Positions 1 to 5,222 of a stretch of 5,222 nt of DNA are shown one piece after another (the stretch's first letter is position 1; each line of letters opens with the position of its first letter). Made by a program: the position numbers and the translations under genes. The stretch comes from Eubacteriales bacterium. Lineage in GTDB: Bacteria; Bacillota; Clostridia; Peptostreptococcales; Anaerovoracaceae. The stretch covers positions 1-5,222 of the forward strand of contig JAQVOT010000100.1 of NCBI GenBank assembly GCA_028702415.1, in the 5' to 3' direction. The notes under the pieces are model-generated. The model saw nothing but the letters and a program-made list of their open reading frames with translations, was not told where the DNA came from and ran no database searches.

Positions 1-1
1 T

Positions 2-169
2 CTTATAGAGCTCTGTGATCGCATACTGGTTCTGTGTGAAGGCAAAGTCAGCGGAATTGTTGACGCCAGAACCACCACTAAGGAAGAGCTTGGACTTCTC
101 ATGACCAAGTACAGCGGGGATACAATTCTCAAGGTTGACATGGACACACTGATGAAGGAGGCCGACTGA
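2..169 (+). CDS. ABC transporter ATP-binding protein, C-terminal tail (partial; nucleoside/simple-sugar type)
   Basis: This is the last 55 codons of a gene that begins left of the window; the frame is open from base 2 to the TGA at 167-169. The peptide contains ELCDRILVLCEGKVSGIV followed by a KEELGLLMT stretch. This matches the end of the second ABC domain in RbsA/NupO-type ATPases, which normally carry two ABC domains in about 500 residues: the 'sDRIlVm.eGki.g' strand after the H-loop region, and the usual 'eelGlLMaG' near the C-terminus. No Walker or signature motif falls in this fragment, so the assignment rests on that tail and on the two permeases directly downstream. The protein should bind and hydrolyse ATP on the cytoplasmic face to drive import. 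The final codons hold the AAGGAGG (155-161) that serves the next gene. The family is fairly sure; the substrate is inferred from context. Confidence 0.85.
   Translation, partial: LIELCDRILVLCEGKVSGIVDARTTTKEELGLLMTKYSGDTILKVDMDTLMKEAD
155..161 (+). promoter_or_regulatory. Shine-Dalgarno sequence for the first permease
   Basis: AAGGAGG lies inside the last codons of the ATPase gene, 9 bases before the ATG at 171. It fixes the permease start. With only one base between the upstream TGA and this ATG, it also implies translational coupling. Confidence 0.85.
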
Positions 170-170
170 T

Positions 171-1280
171 ATGGAAAATACAATAAAAGTAAAAAAAGAG
201 CCTTTCATCAAGATTTCTAAGAGAGATGACCTGGACATGAAGCACCGTTATATGTACAGGGTCCTGGCAATTGTTGTTGCCCTGATAGTTGACGGAATAA
301 TCATTACCACAATGGTACACATGAATCCTCTGGATGTTTATGGAACAATGTTCATGGGCGGATTCGGAACAAGCCGTAAGATATGGGTAACATTTAAGGA
401 ACTGGCAATACTGCTCCTAGTTTCAATAGCCTTGACACCTGCTTTCAAGATGAAATTTTGGAATCTTGGAGGTGAAGGGCAGGTACTTATGGGAGCATGG
501 GCAACTGCCGCATGCATGCTTTATCTGGGTGACAAACTCCCTGCACCGATACTTGTTATAGTAATGCTGATCGCTGCCATTGTAGCGGGCGGTATATGGG
601 CAATGATTCCGGCAATATTCAAGGCAAGGTGGGGAACCAATGAAACTCTGTTCACCCTGATGATGAACTATGTTGCAATTCAGCTCGTGGCTTATTTCAT
701 AATTCTCTGGGAGGTACCTAAGGGATCAGGCCATGTTGGAATTATCAATCAGTCCACCAAGGCCGGATGGATGCCATACCTTGGTTCAAACAGTTACATT
801 CTCGTGGTGGGCTTCGTACTTATTGTGACAGTGCTGATGCATATATATCTGAATTACAGTAAACACGGATACGAGTTGTCCGTTGTAGGCGAAAGTCAGA
901 GAACCGCAAGTTATGTTGGAATTAATGTTGATAGAGTTATTGTACGTACACTGATACTTTCAGGAGCTCTCTGCGGTTTCGCCGGATGGCTTCTGGTTTC
1001 CGGAACTGATCACACCATTACAACGACCCTTGCAGGAGGAAACGGTTTTACTGGAATTATGGTTTCGTGGCTGGCACAATTCAATGTTCTGGTTATGATT
1101 CTCTGTGCAATGCTTATTGTTGTGATGGGACAGGGCGCCGGAGAAATTGCCACGGCCTACAGCCTGAACCATGCCTTTGGGGATATACTTACAGGAGTAA
1201 TAATCTTCTTCATAATCGGAGTCGAATTCTTCATAAATTACAAGCTGCATTTTCGTAAATCAGGAAAGGAGGAAGCATAA
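171..1280 (+). CDS. Nucleoside-type ABC transporter permease (NupP/YufP-like, BPD_transp_2 family)
   Basis: This 369-residue inner-membrane protein is one of two permease subunits of a BMP-family nucleoside (or related sugar) importer. Residues 1-30 are charged and cytoplasmic. Hydrophobic segments follow at roughly 31-50, 76-90, 103-119, 125-147, 164-181, 208-227, 257-278, 293-318 and 337-356. Family landmarks are FWNLGGEGQ (96-104), the RWGTNETLFTLMMNY segment (153-167), the cytoplasmic coupling-helix region ELSVVGESQRTASYVGI (235-251, the EAA-like loop that contacts the ATPase) and GNGFTGI (290-296). Length fits the family, where this subunit is the longer of the pair. The start is set by AAGGAGG nine bases upstream, one base after the ATPase stop. 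The TAA overlaps the next ATG by one base. Position between ATPase and second permease matches nupNOPQ of Bacillus subtilis and similar operons. Nucleoside specificity is inferred from the family; some members take other sugar-like substrates. Confidence 0.93.
   Translation: MENTIKVKKEPFIKISKRDDLDMKHRYMYRVLAIVVALIVDGIIITTMVHMNPLDVYGTMFMGGFGTSRKIWVTFKELAILLLVSIALTPAFKMKFWNLGGEGQVLMGAWATAACMLYLGDKLPAPILVIVMLIAAIVAGGIWAMIPAIFKARWGTNETLFTLMMNYVAIQLVAYFIILWEVPKGSGHVGIINQSTKAGWMPYLGSNSYILVVGFVLIVTVLMHIYLNYSKHGYELSVVGESQRTASYVGINVDRVIVRTLILSGALCGFAGWLLVSGTDHTITTTLAGGNGFTGIMVSWLAQFNVLVMILCAMLIVVMGQGAGEIATAYSLNHAFGDILTGVIIFFIIGVEFFINYKLHFRKSGKEEA
1265..1272 (+). promoter_or_regulatory. Shine-Dalgarno sequence for the second permease
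   Basis: AAAGGAGG lies within the last codons of the first permease, seven bases before the ATG at 1280. That ATG shares its A with the TAA stop, giving a TAATG junction typical of termination-reinitiation coupling. Confidence 0.88.
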
Positions 1281-2266
1281 TGTTTAGTCTGGTTGCTTTC
1301 ATCCCACGTGCGATACTTCAAGGTATGCCCCTGCTTTTTGGCTGCGTTGGCGAAACGCTTAATGAAAAGGCCGGCAGCCTGAATCTTGGAATACCGGGAA
1401 TAATGTATGTCGGTGCAATGGGCGGAGTTATTGGCGCATTCATTTATGAACAGAGTTGTGGTGGCAATGTGATTCCTTTCCTGGCAATAATGATACCCTT
1501 TATCACATGTCTGATAGGATCGCTTTTCATGGGCTTGCTGTTCTGTTTCCTGACGGTAACGCTTAAGTGTAATCAGAATGTTACCGGTCTGGCAATGACT
1601 ACCTTCGGTGTTGGATTCGGGAACTTTTTCGGCGGTTCACTTGTTAAGCTTACAGGAAGTGCTATTCCCTCAATCGCACTGTCGGCCACAAGCAAGTGCT
1701 TCAGAAAGACACTGCCATTTGCAGATGACTTCGGTTGGTTCGGCGAAATCTTTCTGTCATACGGGTTTATGACTTATCTGGCAGTTGCAATCGCAATAGT
1801 TACAGCCTTCATTCTCGCAAAAACAAGAATAGGGCTTCAGCTTCGTGCCGTAGGCGAGAACCCTGCAACAGCAGATGCCGCCGGCATAAACGTAAACAAA
1901 TACAAGTATTTCGCAATATGCATTGGCTGTATGATTGCAGGGCTTGGAGGTTTGTTCTACGTAATGGACTACGCAAATGGCGTATGGTCAAATGATGCGT
2001 TCGGAGATAGAGGATGGCTGGCCATAGCTCTGGTAATCTTCACTCTTTGGAAACCGAATATTGCAATCTTCGGATCAATTCTCTTCGGCGGTCTTTATAT
2101 CATGAATCTCTATATTCCGGGAACCACAATGGCTGCCAAGGAACTGTGGAAGATGCTTCCGTATGTTGTTACTATCCTGGTACTGATCATTACAAGCATG
2201 CGCAGAAAACGTGAGCATCAGCCACCGGAGTCCCTGGGCTTACCATACTTCCGAGAGGACAGGTAA
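1280..2266 (+). CDS. Nucleoside-type ABC transporter permease (NupQ/YufQ-like, BPD_transp_2 family)
   Basis: This 328-residue membrane protein is the second, shorter permease and should pair with the 369-residue subunit encoded just before it. The N-terminal family motif GETLNEKAGSLNLGIPGIM occupies residues 24-42; such subunits have a 'GE.inErsGvlNlgieGiM' pattern here. Hydrophobic spans lie near 36-57, 65-93, 100-122, 158-180, 209-229, 247-258, 263-280 and 291-307. The coupling-helix loop TRIGLQLRAVGENPATADAAG (182-202) is a good match to the RxxGxxlRAvGEnp..AdaaGI pattern. A short re-entrant-like NDAFGDRGWLAIA segment is at 238-250. The C-terminus PPESLGLPYFREDR is the short cytoplasmic tail common in this subfamily. 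Its start codon overlaps the previous stop by one base and has an ideal ribosome binding site. It is the last gene of the operon, with a terminator 23 bases downstream. Role: forms the transmembrane pore with its partner; substrate inferred as nucleosides. Confidence 0.93.
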   Translation: MFSLVAFIPRAILQGMPLLFGCVGETLNEKAGSLNLGIPGIMYVGAMGGVIGAFIYEQSCGGNVIPFLAIMIPFITCLIGSLFMGLLFCFLTVTLKCNQNVTGLAMTTFGVGFGNFFGGSLVKLTGSAIPSIALSATSKCFRKTLPFADDFGWFGEIFLSYGFMTYLAVAIAIVTAFILAKTRIGLQLRAVGENPATADAAGINVNKYKYFAICIGCMIAGLGGLFYVMDYANGVWSNDAFGDRGWLAIALVIFTLWKPNIAIFGSILFGGLYIMNLYIPGTTMAAKELWKMLPYVVTILVLIITSMRRKREHQPPESLGLPYFREDR

Positions 2267-2288
2267 CTTCACAAACACTTTACTAATG

Positions 2289-2338
2289 AGCCTTGTGGAG
2301 GCAGACATTCCGGTGTCTTCCTCTTCGAAGGCTTTTTT
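2289..2338 (+). terminator. Intrinsic (rho-independent) terminator of the ABC transporter operon
   Basis: The outer stem is AGCCTT (2289-2294) with AAGGCT (2328-2333), followed by an internal loop GTG/TTCG. Next come stem GAGG (2298-2301)/CCTC (2320-2323), a C/T mismatch, and stem AGACA (2303-2307)/TGTCT (2314-2318), with hexaloop TTCCGG (2308-2313). The hairpin runs straight into TTTTTT (2333-2338). It starts 23 bases after the second permease stop and should separate the transporter operon from addB. There is no A-tract on the left side, so it looks unidirectional. Confidence 0.88.
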
Positions 2339-2425
2339 ATTACAATTCGCATCAATGAACAGAAGCCTTCATGCCTGTCAAACACCAGGTTCTTTGGATG
2401 AGTTTGTAGCCTTTGCCGGGACGGG

Positions 2426-2449
2426 AGTATGCTATAATATAAGCATGCT
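2426..2449 (+). repeat. Imperfect inverted repeat over the addB -10 element and start codon
   Basis: AGTATGCT (2426-2433) and AGCATGCT (2442-2449) can pair over all 8 positions, with one T-G wobble, around the 8-base AT-only spacer ATAATATA. The right arm is itself a perfect palindrome that contains the ATG. The arms bracket the -10, so the dyad could be an operator; if transcription starts at 2445 it would not form a hairpin in the RNA. Chance occurrence in AT-rich promoter DNA is possible. Confidence 0.4.
2430..2438 (+). promoter_or_regulatory. Extended -10 promoter for addB
   Basis: TGC-TATAAT is a perfect consensus -10 (2433-2438) with the extended TGn element (2430-2432). No good -35 sits at 16-18 bases; the best candidate is TTTGCC (2412-2417) with a 15-base spacer, which is poor, but extended -10 promoters tolerate a weak -35. 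The element follows the operon terminator. The expected transcription start is at about 2445, which coincides with the A of the addB ATG. This is a sequence-based prediction. Confidence 0.65.
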
Positions 2450-5222
2450 AAAAATATATTATGGGCCGGAAGGTCTGGAGAAGGAAAAGTTCATATTTGA
2501 TCATGTGAATCCGGATAAAAAGACAATTCTTATTGTGCCGGATCAGTTCAGTCTGCAGATGGAAAGAAATGCCCTGGAGTACTTCAGAGAAAAAGCAGGC
2601 AGAAACGCCTTACTCAATCTGATGGTGGCGGATTTTTCTGCACTTGGTAATAAGGTGATGAAGGAAGCAGGAGGCAGGGAACCGGAACTCATTGACCGGT
2701 ATGGGCGCCACATGCTGCTTACAGTACTTATTTCAAGGCTTGCAAAGTCGGGTGAGCTTAGTGTGTATCAGAACATGGGGGACCGGACAACCTTCACAGC
2801 AGAAACCAATCAGCTCATATCTGAAATGAAAAGATATGGAGTCCGGCCTTCTGATATCAAATCGGCGATTGACGATACCGTAAGCTATCTGAAACTGAAA
2901 CTTTCGGATATAGAAAAAATCTATTCCCAATACGAAGAATCAATCGAAGGCAGATTTACAGATTCTGAGGACTATGTAAGATTCTACGGTCAGCTAATGC
3001 AAAACTCCGGGCTTATTGAGGGAGCTGAAATCTGGGTCTATGGATTTGATACATTTTCACCTCTGAATCTGCAGATTCTGGAGAAGCTTCTGACCAACGC
3101 AGACAATCTCAATGTGGTGATGACCTGGACGGACAGAAAAATCGAGGATGCCAGGCTTCTGACTGCAGGAAGCGGAGAAGGCCTCTTCAATATTACCGGA
3201 TATGTAATGGATAGCCTGGAAGAAATGGCAAAAGCAGCCGAGGTTGAGTTCACCAGGGAAGAAATACGCTGTGAAGAGAGGATATCCGTATGGAAGGATG
3301 GAATCCCTGAATGCACATTGGTGCAGGCTTCCAATCTGTATGCGGAAGCGGATAGAGTGGCCGCCCACATTACTGAACTTGTAAGAGACGGTGGATACAG
3401 ATACGGAGATATTACAGTAATCTGTAACGATATGGATGTACGTGGCAGAATCCTGAACAGAACATTTGAAAGGTGGGGCATTCCTGCTTTTGCAGACAGA
3501 AAAAGACGGGTTTTGCATCAGCCTGTAGTTAGATTTCTGCTGTCATTTATGGATGTGATTGACACAGGGTACGATGGCAATGCCATAATGGAAATGGTAA
3601 GTGCAGGGCTTTTCGGCTGGACGAGAGAAGATGAAGAGCTGCTGATGAACTACGTTAAAGAAGGGAAAATCCGGTCTTCTAAATGGAAGAAAGAATTCAC
3701 ATGGAGAGGGCGCGATGGAAATCACAGCAGGTATACCGGAGAGGAACTGTTGCGTCTCAATGAGATGAGGGGCCGGATTGTTGAGATTACAGAGGGAGCC
3801 AGAGAAGAAATCGGGAGGAGAAACAGCGCAGGCGAGAAAATCCGCGGACTATATGAATTTCTTGATGGTGACTTCAATATAACCGGAAGAATTACCGAAC
3901 TTATTGAAAAACAGAAGGCCCTGAAGCTTATGGAGGGTGCAGCTGAAACAGCACAGAGCTGGAATATGATATGCGGTCTGTTTACACAGATCTTTAGGGT
4001 AATAGGTGACGAAAATATCAGCAACTCTCAGTTGAAACAGATACTCACCTGCGGACTATCGGAGATGGAAATCGGTCTGGTACCAACCAGCACCGATGCC
4101 GTGATAATAGGAACAATGCAGAGAACCAGGGTCAGCAGAACCAGGTCAATGATAGTCACCGGCGCCAATGAAGGGATACTGCCACTTCAGCCAGCGGATA
4201 CAGGACTTCTCACAGAAAGGGAGCTTGAGACGCTGGAGGAATTGAAGCTGAGCATTACCAAGAGAGAAGAAATCAGACAGAAGGAGGAACAACTGGCAAT
4301 TTACAGAATGTTCTCTCTGCCTTCTGAAGACCTGTTTGTCAGCTGCAGCCTGGCAGATCAGGAAGGAAAGACCGCGGCACCTTCAGGCATTTTCACTGTA
4401 CTGGGAGAAATGCTTGGAGAGGTCCTGGGGGATCTTGGAAGAAAAGATATTACCGAAAAAATAACATCAAAGAAAGGTACTATTACTTACATGGCTGAGG
4501 CTATGCACGCTTTTCTTCAGACAGGTCAAATTGAAAGACCCTGGCTGGCGGTAATAAACTGGTTTGCAGAGAACGATAAGTGTACCATGGAAAAAATTGC
4601 TCAGGGGCTGGAGTACGATAACAGGATAGAAGTGCTGGGTAGGGACCTTGCAGAGGACCTTTATTTTGGAGACGGGGATGCCATATATGTAAGCGCAAGC
4701 AGGCTGGAAAAATACAGCGAATGTCCATTCAAACATTTCATAGAAAGAGGACTTAAGGCTGAAGAACCAAGAGTCTTTGAAATAGATGGCAGATCCAGAG
4801 GGGACGTATTTCATCAGGCGCTGCAGGCCTTGTCCTTGAGACTGATACCGAAAGACGGGACCTCTGTTACAGATGCATCATCTCCATGGATGACCATAAG
4901 CGAAGGAAAGTGCAGGGAGGCTGTACGGAATATAATGATCGAGAATACTTCCAGGTACCGTGAAGGCGTTTATCAGAGCGGCAGAGAAAGTAAGTTGCAG
5001 CTTGAAAGACTGATAGACAGCTGTGCCGAGGTGGCATGGTCTATGATAAGACAGGTTCGCAAAAGCAGAGTTTCCTTGATGTATTTCGAGGAGCCATTTG
5101 GCATTAATGGAACCAGGCTCAAACCAATGGAAATAGAACTTGATGGCGGCAAGAAGGCGGTGCTCAGCGGTATCATCGACAGAATAGATGTAATGGATGT
5201 TGGTGATGAAAAAGCCCTGAGA
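2445..5222 (+). CDS. addB: AddAB helicase-nuclease subunit AddB (3' end beyond window)
   Basis: The first 926 residues of an AddB homologue are present with no stop before the window edge; Bacillus subtilis AddB has about 1,160. With AddA it unwinds and resects double-strand breaks to load RecA. The N-terminus MLKIYYGPEGLEK sits where the Walker A belongs but is degenerate: G7, G10 and K13 fit, while E12 and E14 replace the Gly and Ser/Thr around the Lys. Then come IVPDQFSLQ (30-38), YGFDTFSP (199-206), GTMQRTR (556-562) and GANEGILP (573-580), the retained helicase-like motifs. SASRLEKYSECPFKHF (750-765) holds C760, expected first cysteine of the 4Fe-4S cluster. GDVFH (786-790) gives the nuclease histidine and GIIDRID (909-915) a metal-binding aspartate. 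The later D-Y-K motif and three cysteines should lie beyond the edge. ATG 2445 is chosen because it starts at the first family strand. It has no Shine-Dalgarno. ATG 2355 is in frame and adds 30 unrelated-looking codons, and also lacks one. Confidence 0.93.
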   Translation, partial: MLKIYYGPEGLEKEKFIFDHVNPDKKTILIVPDQFSLQMERNALEYFREKAGRNALLNLMVADFSALGNKVMKEAGGREPELIDRYGRHMLLTVLISRLAKSGELSVYQNMGDRTTFTAETNQLISEMKRYGVRPSDIKSAIDDTVSYLKLKLSDIEKIYSQYEESIEGRFTDSEDYVRFYGQLMQNSGLIEGAEIWVYGFDTFSPLNLQILEKLLTNADNLNVVMTWTDRKIEDARLLTAGSGEGLFNITGYVMDSLEEMAKAAEVEFTREEIRCEERISVWKDGIPECTLVQASNLYAEADRVAAHITELVRDGGYRYGDITVICNDMDVRGRILNRTFERWGIPAFADRKRRVLHQPVVRFLLSFMDVIDTGYDGNAIMEMVSAGLFGWTREDEELLMNYVKEGKIRSSKWKKEFTWRGRDGNHSRYTGEELLRLNEMRGRIVEITEGAREEIGRRNSAGEKIRGLYEFLDGDFNITGRITELIEKQKALKLMEGAAETAQSWNMICGLFTQIFRVIGDENISNSQLKQILTCGLSEMEIGLVPTSTDAVIIGTMQRTRVSRTRSMIVTGANEGILPLQPADTGLLTERELETLEELKLSITKREEIRQKEEQLAIYRMFSLPSEDLFVSCSLADQEGKTAAPSGIFTVLGEMLGEVLGDLGRKDITEKITSKKGTITYMAEAMHAFLQTGQIERPWLAVINWFAENDKCTMEKIAQGLEYDNRIEVLGRDLAEDLYFGDGDAIYVSASRLEKYSECPFKHFIERGLKAEEPRVFEIDGRSRGDVFHQALQALSLRLIPKDGTSVTDASSPWMTISEGKCREAVRNIMIENTSRYREGVYQSGRESKLQLERLIDSCAEVAWSMIRQVRKSRVSLMYFEEPFGINGTRLKPMEIELDGGKKAVLSGIIDRIDVMDVGDEKALR

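Noticed and set aside
960..1258. Open frames on both strands inside the first permease
   Set aside because: They overlap clearly conserved transmembrane coding sequence in other frames and encode Cys/Asn/Arg-rich peptides without family features.
2339..2425. Possible small RNA, riboswitch or peptide gene between the terminator and the addB promoter
   Set aside because: I see no second hairpin with a T-tract, no conserved riboswitch core and no ribosome binding site before the ATG at 2355. The segment looks like plain spacer.
3038..3518. Two overlapping minus-strand open frames of about 150 codons opposite addB
   Set aside because: They lie wholly inside the addB coding sequence, have no recognisable domain and low-complexity Ser-rich composition. 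They are shadow frames of a strongly supported gene on the + strand.
4467..4814. Minus-strand frame of 115 codons opposite the Fe-S/nuclease-domain part of addB
   Set aside because: The + strand frame here encodes the conserved CPF cysteine motif and GDVFH histidine motif. The antisense peptide shows nothing recognisable.
1..5222. Scattered AGCGG pentamers (B. subtilis Chi-like)
   Set aside because: A five-base word is expected several times by chance in a window this size. Without the genome-wide count and strand skew its presence says nothing.

Overview
The window looks like a chromosomal segment of a Gram-positive anaerobe, most likely a Clostridia-type Firmicute (Lachnospiraceae or a relative). 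The reasons are an AddB-type helicase-nuclease subunit with an iron-sulfur cysteine, a BMP/NupNOPQ-type nucleoside ABC importer, strong AAAGGAGG-like ribosome binding sites in the transporter genes, moderate GC, and frequent AGA/AGG and ATA codons. The taxonomic call is inference. All genes lie on the + strand.

Bases 1-2266 are the distal part of an ABC importer operon. It runs from the C-terminal tail of the ATP-binding subunit (2-169), through a first permease (171-1280), to a second permease (1280-2266). The genes are spaced by 1 base and overlapped by 1 base, each with a strong Shine-Dalgarno sequence in the end of the gene before, so they are almost certainly co-transcribed and translationally coupled. 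The two permeases should form the membrane heterodimer, and the ATPase (normally two fused ABC domains) should drive it. The substrate-binding lipoprotein and the rest of the ATPase would lie upstream, outside the window. By family, nucleosides are the likeliest substrate.

Bases 2267-2444 are intergenic. They hold a strong intrinsic terminator (2289-2338) that closes the transporter operon, then a consensus extended -10 promoter (TGC-TATAAT, 2430-2438) for the next gene.

Bases 2445-5222 carry the first 926 codons of addB, the structural/nuclease subunit of the AddAB double-strand-break resection enzyme; the gene runs off the right edge. The product keeps the recognisable AddB landmarks: the VPDQ segment, the GANEGILP helicase-like motif, the first Fe-S cysteine, the GDVFH nuclease histidine and the GIIDRID aspartate. 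Its Walker A is degenerate, and a segment that aligns with the Chi-recognition region of Bacillus subtilis AddB appears altered.

I found no new multi-gene system. The most interesting signals are at the addB start. The extended -10 places the expected transcription start exactly on the A of the ATG, there is no Shine-Dalgarno sequence, and an 8-base imperfect dyad spans the -10 and the start codon. This suggests a leaderless, possibly repressible addB transcript.
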